From Cadophora sp. MPI-SDFR-AT-0126 (taxonomy: Eukaryota; Ascomycota; Leotiomycetes; Helotiales; Ploettnerulaceae), in assembly GCA_020747065.1 (NCBI GenBank), contig JAGMVK010000024.1, positions 558,001-622,000 of the forward strand: a DNA stretch of 64,000 nucleotides, in the 5' to 3' direction. The first letter of the stretch is position 1, and each line of letters opens with the position of its first letter. The notes under the pieces were generated by a model. It was not told where the DNA came from. It saw only the letters and a list, made by a program, of their open reading frames with translations, and searched no databases. This document shows positions 11,027-21,311 of the stretch, one piece after another. A program made the position numbers and the translations under genes.

Positions 11027-12925
11027 TCAAGCCTTACCCAACCCAACAAGCACCAACAGCGAGACATTCATCACTACAATGATCAGCCATATCAGCACCG
11101 CAAAAACAGCAGTGATCCAATGATTTCTCATCTTCACACTACCACCATCAGCTGTGCTGACAGTCATATACTTGTTACGGCAAGTGAAGTAAATCAACGG
11201 TGCTGACACAAACGGAAGGATGACGCTCAATGCAATCTGTGTGCCATTAAGAGCGTCACTCAAGCCATCCCGTCCTACCGCAGCAGCGATAATGATGCTA
11301 GGGGTGATGGATATCGATCGAGTGAGCAAGCGACGCAACCAGGGCGCGAGTTTCCAATTGAGAGCGCCTTCGCAAACCATTTGACCCGCGATGGTTGCCA
11401 CGATACCAGCCGACGTGCCGCTGAGTAAGAGAGCTAAAGCGAATATGGTGCCGGCAACGGGGGCGATGGTTGAAGATAGTAAATCGTGGATGCCGAAGAG
11501 ATCTGCGTCCTGCGCTGAATTGTCGTTTGAAAGGGAAGCGCCGGCGGTAATGAGGATGGCACTATTAACAAAGAGGGCAAATGTGAAGAGGGCGATTGCT
11601 AGCTCGACGATGGAGTAACCAAGACAGTTGCGGATGGCTGGTAGGGAAGGGCGGTATTTGACGCTGTTGAGGGAGGAAGATGAAGAGTTAGAGGACAGGG
11701 TGGGGAGGTGTCCTGACTTGACATCAAATTCGCGAAGTCGTGCTTGGACGACTCCGCTTCCGAGATAGAGGCTATGAGGCATGACCGTCGCGCCGAGAAT
11801 ACCACAGCTAAGGTAGAGACTGGGAGGATCGTATGAGTATAGAACCGACTATCGAAGAATTGGTACTAGTAGTGGAGAACATACCCTTGGGCTTCTACAA
11901 TGGAAGAAGAAGGGATATAACCTTTGAACACCTCTCCAACCGATACGCCTTCAATATAAGAGAGTTCAATACAAAAGCAAATGACCACGCCGAGGACCAA
12001 TGCCATCACGAAAACCTCGAAACACCGGAGACGCCGCATAGAGCCAGAAGGGTCATAAAAAATGAGGATTATAAGAACATCGACGAGAGTGAGGGCGCAT
12101 CCTGCAACCAGCGGAACTTTGATCAGAATGTTTAGCGCTATGGCCGAGCCAATTACCTGAAGAACCTATAAGTCATAACACCCTAGAGTAGAACGCAAAG
12201 CGTAGAGAACTTTACCTCGGCGATATCTGTAGCAATAATAGCGCTCTCGGCCAAGACGTAAAGGAAGTAGTTCAGCCATCTAGGCAAGTGCGCCCTGCAG
12301 TGCTCGGCAAGATTCAACCCGGTAACAGTGCCAAGTTTGATGCACAGAGACTGTAGGAAGATGGCAAAAAGGTTGGACATTAGAATAATAAACAGAAGCT
12401 TGAACCTGTAGGTAGAGCCAGCCGCGACATCAGTCGAGTAGTTGCCAGGATCAATGTATGCCACTGCTATCATGAAACCTGAGCGTTGGGGGAAGAGTCA
12501 GCTTGATAGCCCTAGCTACCACATCATGTCACAGAGAACTGACCTGGTCCAATAAAACCCCCGAATTTCGAGACGACTTGCCACGCCCTCTGAGCCGCGC
12601 CTGCGCGATGATGCGGATGGTCAGAGGGAACATGAGGAAAGACAGGTGCCTGATTGTTGTATCCATCGTCAGGCATTTTCTTGCCAGCCCCTTTGCCTGC
12701 AACGCTACCCTCCCTCAGTCGACCGAATTTTTCGGCATTATGTTCACCATCGGCGACGGCCTCACCGCGATCGTCTGGCTCGATATTTTTGTTGTCGCGG
12801 CGGTCCCTCGAATTGACAATGCCGTTCAGGTCTGCGCGAGTTGTTGCGTCCCCAGACAGGCTCGAGGGGTTCTGGTTCCAGCCATCATGGTCAAGTACCT
12901 CGTCAACTCTTGAAGGACAATTCAT
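11027..12925 (-). CDS. Nramp-family divalent metal transporter, 4 exons, 565 aa
   Basis: Proton-coupled importer family for Mn2+, Fe2+ and related divalent metals, in the plasma membrane or endomembranes. Exons on the minus strand are 12925-12544, 12478-12216, 12156-11885 and 11807-11027. The introns (65, 59 and 77 bp) have GT-AG ends, and the 1698-nt sum is a whole number of codons. The diagnostic metal-site motifs are present. Exon 1 ends in GFIGPG, continued by MIAVAYIDPGNYSTD (the TM1 DPGN), and TM6 carries GATVMPHSLYLG (the MPH). The long hydrophilic N-terminus of about 125 residues is typical of fungal Smf proteins. I chose the ATG at 12925. The frame stays open upstream to a GTG at 13012 but has no ATG there. 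It lies first in the island, convergent with nothing, next to RIP-mutated DNA. Confidence 0.9.
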
Positions 12926-14650
12926 TGTCGGTTTGGTTCTTGGATGTCTTGCTTCGTGAAGAGGAGACTTCAGACTATATGTGGTTGAGTGCGGGGGAAT
13001 TGTGCCTCTCACCGGAACTTGGTGAGCCCCGCCTTCTGGCGTTCTTGGCTTCGGGAATGGAGCATCCAGGGAAGGTGGGATTTGTGGAGCGGTGTGGGTT
13101 TGCTCCTTGATTTCCCGTGGCTCGGAAGAAGCCGCACATCTTTTGTTGGCAATCGACGTGATTCGTCCTGAGTATTATGATACCTTGTGCTCGAGTTCCT
13201 CTCCTCCTGTACGAGACCCTCGTCTCTGCACCTCTGTTCCGTCATGGAAGCTGTGTTGCATATATGTGACAAGTGAAATATTGGCACTTTCTCACCGACT
13301 TGCTGCATCTCTATCAGTTGGCTTAGCCAAAGGACTTACAGTTGGCGTCTTGATCAACACATAGTGGCTTTGACTTATCGCAATAATGCGAAGGTAACAG
13401 TAAAAGTAAGGATTATTATAAGTTACATATTAGTGGGTATTGGTAGATCGGTATCCATAGAGCTGGAAGGAATTTTGGCGTTTTGACAGGTAAGTTTGGG
13501 CTTCAAGTGCACTAGGCCAGCTTACGCAAGTGTCATACACATGTCTTTGGCATTTCTGCTTCTTTTCAGCTGAAAAAGCCATTGTAGTGCTGTGCAGGGA
13601 AGCCAATTCCGTGCTTCTATAATGACAGACAGAGGGACCTAAAAATATATTTGGCAATGATGCTGAACTCCCTATCAGTAACGAATCCGCAACATCAGAA
13701 TTTTCCGTCAAATCTATGTCAACCTTGTCAGCGTTAGCCTTCTTTTTTCGTTCACATTAGCGTTGACTCTGTCAGTGGAGGAACATCCCCAAACCCATCA
13801 AGTTGCGCCAAACAAATGCTTCTAGGCGAAGCGTCCATCTCGGTCGAGGCATTCCCTGCGACCTGGAAGAATTAGATTGAAAGAAGACGTAGAGAAGGTG
13901 AGAACTTGTGGTTTGTCACTCTGATTAATCTTCAGATCGCATAAGGTGCCCAGCAGAAGGGAAGTCGTCCTCTTGACAAATCTTTTGTTGGTGTCGTGAT
14001 TTCTGCGATTTTAACTCCACTGAAAGCTCTCGAAGGCCTCCTGTGTTGATGTTCGAGTTGAGTTTGACACACTTTGTGCGGTTATTCAGCAGCGAAAGTT
14101 GCACATGTTGCGGGACCAATTGACGATTAGCTAAAATGCCATTTCCATAGAACGCTGCGCCATTTGTGCTGTACACGCGTACGGTAGCAGTCTTCCCGTT
14201 ATGCCAAGAGCTTGCCGCTCTGCATTGCATTGCTGCAAAGTCCGCTCCATATGCCTGTCCACTTTCGAACGGACATGTCGCGTGCAGCATGGGAGGCTGG
14301 TACTATGGGTTCTCCCATCTCGAAGAGGTTCAGGTTGGAGATGTCCTTGATTATTACTATGGATCTTGAGTGTCATCACGCGAGTTGTGGCCCCCGCCCC
14401 GTGGCTTGTGTTCTTCAAATCAGCCAAGCCACATAACATCAGCCGCGCAGTACCTCACAATTTTGAGCTCTCAAAAAGACAAACAAAGAATGTGCAGGTT
14501 AGTATCACAATCGTACAGTATGCTTGCCAAGGGTGTAATGACAAAATATAGGAAGATTGCCTCGATTTTCACTTCACGGAGAAATTTAGTGCCACTTTAG
14601 AATTCCAATTGACTCTGCCTCTTGTTCGTTCCATTCCGGAGACACAGATT
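12926..14650. other. 1.7 kb without a recognisable gene
   Basis: Several frames of 60-120 codons exist on both strands (for example minus 14439-14131 and 14290-13925, plus 14166-14369), but none has a recognisable domain or clean exon-intron structure. The minus-strand pair at 13925-14439 may be a decayed gene. The first part probably holds the Nramp promoter, and the last part the 3' region of the DUF4396 gene. Confidence 0.35.
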
Positions 14651-15415
14651 CTAATGGCATCCTTTACCGTATTTACGAAGCCGCATGTAATTGTATGGCA
14701 GAGGCGTGAGAAAGCCAGCGCATGCAGAGATTGCGGCTGCAGCCCAAAATTCAGGATTCTGGAGATCTACAACCCCGCCCATCAGATGGTAGTCGACGAT
14801 ATTCTGAACCGCCTCCATGGAGAGCATTGAGACCAGGCTCATACCTGCAGCGGTAGTAGCTGCTGCTCGCCAGCTTAGACGATCGAGTCCATACCGGAGT
14901 AGCACAGTCTCAATCGATAAAGAAGTAGCTAAGCCCGCTGTCACTGTCCATAATGTCAATGACAATCAACCAAGCGTGGACCTTCAAGTAGCCTTACTGG
15001 AAATCCCCATGATCAAGTAGACACCTAAACTAGGATGTTGACTTTGTAGGAACCACATCGTCGAGAAGTCTCCCAACGTGCAGGAGACGAGGCACCGCAA
15101 CGTATTGATCCCAGCCCTTTTCCACAGGACACGAGAGTTCCAATAACTGATCGACGAAGCGGAGTCTTTAACAAAAAATTCCGATTCCTGGCCTATTCGA
15201 TTGGTTGTGGGTCGTAGGGTGGCCGACCGGACGGAGGCCTTTAAATGAGGAGGGTGTTGAGAAGGTTGATTGTGACTGATGGTCCTTGCAATACTTTGGA
15301 AGCCGGTGCCGAAGGCCATGCACCTGGAGTGACTCTTCAACCTTGAGGAAATCATCATTTTCCTGGCAGTCATCATCCAAGACAGTTGATGACGTGATAA
15401 GCCAAGGAGCGTCAT
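14651..15415 (-). CDS. DUF4396 membrane protein, 2 exons, 236 aa
   Basis: Exons 15415-14998 and 14943-14651 are joined over a 54-bp GT-AG intron (711 nt, in frame). The N-terminus is rich in Arg, Ser and Met and could be a mitochondrial presequence. From about residue 90 the protein is DUF4396-like: KRAGINTLRCLVSCTLGDF, then TAGLATSLSIETVLLRYG, then TAAGMSLVSMLSMEAVQN, then DYHLMGG, and the typical ending LPYNYMRLRKYGKGCH. Several membrane segments alternate with these Met, His and Cys residues. The biochemical role of DUF4396 is not established. Placement between Nramp and a MerT-like gene, in the same direction as the multicopper oxidase, suggests metal handling (inference). A second possible start is the ATG at 15358. 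Confidence 0.75.
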
Positions 15416-15442
15416 CCGCCGTTGTAAGTCGATTTTGGGGAG

Positions 15443-15915
15443 CTAGTGACAACTTTCCCTCGACGGATCAGTTGTGACTGGTTGCTGGTAGTAACCAAGA
15501 GCCGTTGGGAGAATCAAGACCAGTCCAGAGACTAGTATTCGAAGCACGTTATGACGATTGAGACCTTGTCGACGAATACTGTCAAGAAGAATCAACAGCG
15601 TGACGGCGGAGAAAACAGGTCGAAGGTGGCTGAAGGCTGCAGCGGATGCAGATCCAATAGATGTTAAATCAAGCAGAGTCTGGATGAGGTTAATGGTCAT
15701 GAGCGCGGTCAATGTTGGAAGGATTAGCGTGTGAGAGGAAGTGTAACCTACTGGAAGCCAGCAGCACGAGCTGTGAAGAAGAGCAGACAAGACTGGCGAG
15801 AGAAAAGTAAGGCAAGACGTGAACCACGATCGGCGTTTAATGGAATCGGAAGGTGGATGGCGCTTGTTCAGGGAAGGCAATGATGCCTTACACTGAACAG
15901 CATGGCAGATGACAT
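15443..15915 (-). CDS. Small MerT-like membrane protein, probably 3 exons, about 99 aa
   Basis: Proposed exons are 15915-15894, 15792-15752 and 15679-15443, giving 300 nt in frame. The 72-bp second intron is well supported, because splicing joins SCCWLP directly to TLLDLTS. The first exon is less sure, since the first intron would start GTGTAAG. The spliced protein has two hydrophobic segments. The first contains the vicinal pair in LLHSSCCWLPTLLD, followed by SIGSASAAAFSHLRPVF and a second membrane helix ending in DSIRRQG. This order (CC..P, IG.A, L.RP.F, then Arg after TM2) is that of bacterial MerT, the inner-membrane Hg(II) transporter with a Cys-Cys pair in TM1. It ends 28 bp before the DUF4396 ATG, in the same orientation. 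The assignment is by motif layout only. Confidence 0.55.
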
Positions 15916-16614
15916 GCACCTACCTCATGCGCGTTTTGTGCGTAAAACATTCACCCACTGTCAATGCAACAAAAGCGGAAAGGATGGACTTGCCACCTTT
16001 TGGCCGATTGATCATCCAATTGCTGCGCCAACTTCCCGAGGCCCGCACATTTCGCGTGTCAACCTTGTCCGTCTCGTCTCGTCTCGACCTCACTCAGGTT
16101 CGAAGATCTCAGCAATGGTGGAAGCAACCCATGATGCCAATAATTAACGGGATCAGTCTACATGCATTCTTTGGCGTCTGGGATAATTAATCAGTCAGTC
16201 TCACCCCTTGATTTTTACGAGGGGCAGCGAGCAGGGAATTTTCTCAAATCAAGAGCCTAGAACGCTGGGAAAAGTGGGCTGTGTATCCAAACACCAAGTA
16301 CGAGCCTTCCCTCGTGACCGTCTTCAGATACCCGTCATCCGTGCATTCGCGGCTCTTCAAGAAATCGAGCCTGCAGCCCTTCCCATCTCTCTTTGCGATC
16401 ACCATCTCTGTGGGTCGCAACTATGAGATGAGGGTCAGAAGTAACATTTCACGTGCAAACAGCATAAGTCAAGTCACAACAAACTCCAAGGATATTCTTC
16501 GGTTTCTACTAAATAGATAACACCTTGCATTTTACCACCCACCCGCCTAGTCGCCAAAGACAACTACCTCGAGACTAAGTAGCCCCGAAGTCATTACCAC
16601 TAAACCCACCATTT
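15916..16614. other. Intergenic between the MerT-like and multicopper oxidase genes
   Basis: No coding signal is recognised. It should contain the promoter of the MerT-like gene and the 3' untranslated region of the oxidase, both of which are on the minus strand. Confidence 0.4.
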
Positions 16615-19198
16615 CTATGTGAATATGATGGATATCATCACAAGTAACGATATAAAAGCTGCAGTCGCATGGCGGTGTGCATTGTGGGTGCCTCGACTTG
16701 TGGAACTTGTAGGAGAACTGGTACTTGGCGACGTGGTTGTTGTCGACACATTCGATGCGTTCAGTATGCTGGGAATGTGTTGTTCACCCTCGACAAGAAC
16801 CAACGCCATACCGCTCTAATAAGAATATCAGCAACTAACGTAAGCAGAGTTTGGAACAGGGAATCCTTACAACCAAGTGCCATTGGATATGACAGTGAAG
16901 GAGCCATGCTCCAGGATTGTCGGTCACATATCTATATCAACCTTAACAAGTGCTCTATATTCGACGTTGCAACAATGCCTGATGCGCTTACCGGATAGCA
17001 ACCCAGCCAGATGCCGGCAGATCCGTAGTGTCACGGTATGGGGGATTTTGCAGATTGATCAAAGATTGCGGTGCTTCTGCGATGGAGTTGTGTGGGAACG
17101 ACCCATTGCCGGAGCCCAAGACCCAAAACTTGTGCCCATGGAGATGCATAGGGTGGCCCATCTTGCATGGTTTTAAAGTCAGCCCACATTTCACAAGATA
17201 ATCAATGGACATGGCTCACCATATCCATAGAGTCGTTTGCAATAGTCATGATGATGTCGATGGTTGAGTTGAACGGCATATGAACAGTTGAATTAGCTTG
17301 CCAGCCATCGGAGATATTTCCAAAGAGTATCGGTGTCGTGGGTTCGGAGTATGGATAGCTATCTACTACCCATGTTACGATGCCGGTTTGACTTATCGCA
17401 AAAAATTTGGTCAGATCCGACACCGTATTAGGGGGTGCGTTGCCTTCGAACGGAGAGAGAAGAGACGGATCGAGCGTCGCTATACCTGCAGTTGCTGATC
17501 CGTTTGTCAACATCCATACAGATGCTGGGTCGTTCTGAACATCCATCGGAGTGCTCACCGCTGTCGAGTTCTTGCTTACAGTCAGCAACTTCCGGTGACG
17601 AGTAAAACACAGGATCAGACCGTACGCTGTAAGACACAATGGCCTGCCCTTCTAGAACCTGCTGCATATCACCATCGGGGTATGTTGCAAATCTAAATGA
17701 GTAATCTCCAGGGATCTGATCGAGTCTGATCATCACGGAATAACGTTGCCCGATCGACAAATATAGAACCTACACAGAGTTAGATGTGTCCGGATCTAAC
17801 GGTCGTCATCGAACATACCTTGACTTCCTGCGGCGCTACATAGAGCCCATCCGCTGCATATACAAACATAGAGTGTGCATCCAACGATACGCCCAGCTTG
17901 CTGACTGAACCCGCGTTGACGAGGTTGAGAGCGAGCCATCCTTGCGTGTTATTACCAGAAATAGTCAACAAGGGAGATGTGGAATTTGTGCACGTTTCAG
18001 GTGGAAGAGAGCTGCTGTTGAAGCCCGGTTTGAACATCATCGGTGGACTGCAACCGCGAGGTGTCAATGAGGTCATCGCTGGCGACATGCTTGGCATCCC
18101 CGACATGCTCGGCATGCCCGACATGGGCATTGTTGACGAAGTGAGGGTCATCTCATTCGAAGGTGACGAGGTGGGTGTAGGCGCCATCATCATGTCTTCA
18201 GCCATCGACATTGTCACCATACTGGACCCTTCCATGAGAGATCTCCTTTCCATTCCTGACATGCTCATTGAAGGAGTGTTCGTAGGTGTACCTTCGATGT
18301 TTGTTGACGAAGAGTCAAGTCCGAGACCAGTTCCAGCTTGGAGGATGTAGTCAGGAAGGCATTGCACCCGCCCAAGTCCATTCGCCAATATGCTGTCAAC
18401 ACAATTCGGGAACGCTCCAGTCTCGAAATATTGCGTGTATATTGCGTCTGAGACGCTATGAGTCCAGCCATTCAGGACGACAGAGGTTGCGTTCCGTTCA
18501 GCTTGTAGAAGTGCCTCCATCTCGGCAGTACTGTTTGCGAGACTTTCGAATGGTCGACGACGTGAAACAGAAGGGTGAATCATGAGCGGGCCAATTATTG
18601 CATCATCGTAGTAGGCTCGGAAGTGGGAGTGATACCAGTAAAACCCATACTCGTTACCTACAGAAAACCTGTATGTGAAGTTTCCCCCCGATGGGATTGG
18701 AAACTGCAGTGTGATCAGCAAATGAAAGAAGCTGGACTTGCACTTGAAGTTATCAACCGCGAAGTTGGAGACTGACCTGCGTGACGCCAGGGACGCCGTC
18801 CATTTGGGGTGTGCCACGCTGGAGTAATCCTATTACAGGTCAGCGTTTTGTGAAAAATGGTCAAGACCTCACAGCCGAGTCCTGGTATTATAAAGCTGAC
18901 CGTGCCAATGGATCGTGCTCTCAACTGGCAGCTCATTCTTGACAAAGACTTCGAGATCATCCCCCTCATCAACTTCAATCAATGGGCCAGGCTGTTGGCC
19001 ATTGATGAGATAGACTTCCCGAGTAAAACCATCTGTATAACAATTAGTCATTTGCCACAAGATGTCGTGCAGAGGGCTATCACCTGGAGCCCTTGATCCA
19101 CTGTGGATCGTGAAGTTATATGTTCGTAGGGCAGACTCAGATGGTCGAGCCCACAGGAGAAGTGCAGCTACAACAAGAGGATATCGCGTAGTAAACAT
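16615..19198 (-). CDS. Multicopper oxidase with Met-rich insertion, 8 exons, about 721 aa, one-base frameshift
   Basis: Laccase/ferroxidase-type copper enzyme of the cell surface. Exons are 19198-19084, 19032-18901, 18829-18777, 18703-17819, 17769-17220, 17161-16992, 16931-16871 and 16815-16615, and every junction restores family sequence. A signal peptide ([20 protein letters not shown]) starts it. All four copper motifs are present: [23 protein letters not shown] and LLHCHIQWH. The C-terminus is Ser/Thr-rich with a hydrophobic end, suggesting a membrane or GPI anchor. Residues about 232-320 form an insertion with about 20 Met in MSM, MSGM and MPSM arrangements, as in the Cu(I)-binding loop of bacterial CueO. 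The exon sum, 2167 nt, is one base too long. The frame breaks in exon 5 near 17575, between [11 protein letters not shown] and [11 protein letters not shown], with no plausible intron there. That means either a sequencing error or a recent inactivating mutation. Confidence 0.85.
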
Positions 19199-20142
19199 TT
19201 TGAAATCTGTCTGCTTGTCAACGGAAGTTGGATGCAATCATCACACAATCGGAGTGCGCCTCGGGATTCCGTCCAAACGGTTTCTGTGCTAACCCCTTTT
19301 GCGCGATCTCGCCACTCAGCCGACATGTCAATAACACTGTAGCTTGGCCATTTGAGTTGTTTTTGCGGATTTTGATGCCTTGCATCGCCAGCAACGATCT
19401 GCCCACCCGTTCGGAACATCAAGATGATCGACGCTCCGACCAATACGCGCTAAAAGACGCACAAATGTCGCAGTCGCCTGATAGGACCGCTCGCAGCCCA
19501 AACCCTGCTTTCGTACTTCAACTGACAAAGCGCTAAGCCCCCCTCCTATTCCCCCTTGGCATTGGTGAGTATTAGTTTGGGGAGATTGGCATGCCAAGAA
19601 GCAAGTCACACACGACTATGAATGACACTTCCCTGTGTGCAGCGATGGATCTAACCTCCTGATTGAAAGCTGAGGTTGTCCAATGGGAAGTCTTCGACCA
19701 ATATCTCGTAATGTGCCATCTCAAAATCGAATGAGAGATTTCTACATCCCTAAGAGCACCTACTTGAGCATGCTATGCCGCTATTTCAGGTCCATGACAG
19801 GGATGAGAGAGGGACAGCGGTGCAAATAGCTCGTGAGAGATGATACTGCAGCAGCGAATGAATGCTACTCTACTTGTTTCAGGCCTTCATATGAATAGCG
19901 TTAGTTTCAACATGCCTACAAGTTTGAGACGAGGGCCACAAGCCTTTCCAGCTATTTAAATGTCTGTATCACCTTCATGTGCCCAGTCCACACAAAGCAT
20001 AGATTGATACAACTACTTGTCCGCTACTCACCATCATTTGCGTATTCTTTGCTCCTCTACTTGCACAATTCACAACTCACCATCTTCTTCAAGCCGGTAT
20101 TCGAAGCGGAGATCAACCTATACCCTCAGGATTGTCTCCAGA
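19199..20142. other. Divergent intergenic region, oxidase versus Met-rich protein
   Basis: 944 bp lie between two divergently transcribed genes whose products share Met-rich motifs, so it probably holds both promoters. An AT-rich TATTTAAAT stretch lies near 19953. No RNA gene or repeat is seen. Confidence 0.4.
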
Positions 20143-20496
20143 ATGTTGTTCAACGCGATCATCGCCTCGATTCTCCTAGCCAGCAATGGCTTTGCGCAAA
20201 TGTCCATGCCATCCGGGGCCATGGACCCTTCGATGACGATGGGGACCTCTACTATGGATCCTTCGATGACGATGGCGACCTCGACCACTCCCACGATGGA
20301 GATGTCCGGCATTTCCAGTGCGACCCAAACGGCGGGAAGATCGAGCACGAGTTCGGCCATATCTAGCGGGGCCAGCAGCTCTGTGGCATCGACAAACGCA
20401 GCATCTGGCAGCGCCAATTCTGCTAAGTTTTTGTTCGGCAATATTGGCTTGGTTTCCCTGGTTGCTCTTGGGATATCAAATGCGGGTGTGTTCTAA
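20143..20496 (+). CDS. Met-rich secreted, probably GPI-anchored protein, 117 aa
   Basis: Single exon. A clear signal peptide (MLFNAIIASILLASNGFA) is followed by a 45-residue segment with about 10 Met, built from a near-perfect repeat: MDPSMTMGTST then MDPSMTMATST, plus MSM and MEM. A Ser/Ala/Thr-rich linker follows, then a hydrophobic C-terminus after NSAKFLFGN of the kind removed on GPI attachment. There are no Cys in the mature part. Spaced Met-x-Met motifs bind Cu(I) and Ag(I) in extracellular copper proteins (Ctr N-termini, CueO, PcoC), so I infer a cell-wall copper sponge or a metallochaperone for the divergent oxidase. I know of no named family. The ATG at 20143 is chosen because it starts the signal peptide. 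Confidence 0.7.
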   Translation: MLFNAIIASILLASNGFAQMSMPSGAMDPSMTMGTSTMDPSMTMATSTTPTMEMSGISSATQTAGRSSTSSAISSGASSSVASTNAASGSANSAKFLFGNIGLVSLVALGISNAGVF

Positions 20497-21311
20497 ATCT
20501 ATGCTGAGATTTGGTTGTGGAAGGAAGAAGAGATGATGGCATCTTTTGGCCATTTGATTTTGGGTTGAGAACTTTGGGCGCCGTTGCTGTCACCATTTTT
20601 ATACACTTGGATCGGGCAATTCTCTGACACAAGAGCATTGATGTATTCGTAGTCAAACAATCTACACATTATATCTCGCAAGTGAAACCACTGATCTGTG
20701 ACAAACAGCAGGACGCCTGGTGAAGGGTCCTGCTGCCAACATGTGCTGAGCGTCGTGAACATTTTCTTCTCCCCGGCATATCTGCACCCTTGCTCGAAAA
20801 TCCATAGGCCTCGAGTGGCTTCCAATATGAAGTACAAGTGGTCCTGAACCGCCACCCCAACTGTGCACTTGGCTTGGCAAACTGTGAGATGTTTTTGCGT
20901 ACTCCGGATCTTGGCATCCTATCATTCGCAAATGCGGTGAAACGAATTACGAAACATGCTTTGCGCGTTTTCTGCCGGATTCTTATCGTTGCTTGCAACG
21001 CCATAGCCATGAAAAGTTCCTTTTCAGTAAGCCGCACAAATCTCGCAGTTCGATCAGAGTTTCAACCTGCAAAGGGGGGTTGGCCCTTGACGCTCGATTA
21101 CATATTACCAATCTGGAAGGAAAAAGAATTTGCCACATTCAAAAGTAATTGGTGCCTCTTGTCTTAAAAGAGCTCTCCAGCGCATACGTCCATTGCTTTC
21201 GTCTTACCCAGCAACTGAAGAATCAAACAAGACCACTCTAATATTTGGATTATTACGATTTCTCCTTCTGCCCAACGATAACTTTGTTGCTCACCTGTAC
21301 CTCCTCCGATC
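20497..21311. other. Upstream region of the Cu-ATPase gene, no gene recognised
   Basis: Only short overlapping frames are present. It should contain the terminator of the Met-rich gene and the ATPase promoter. Confidence 0.4.
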
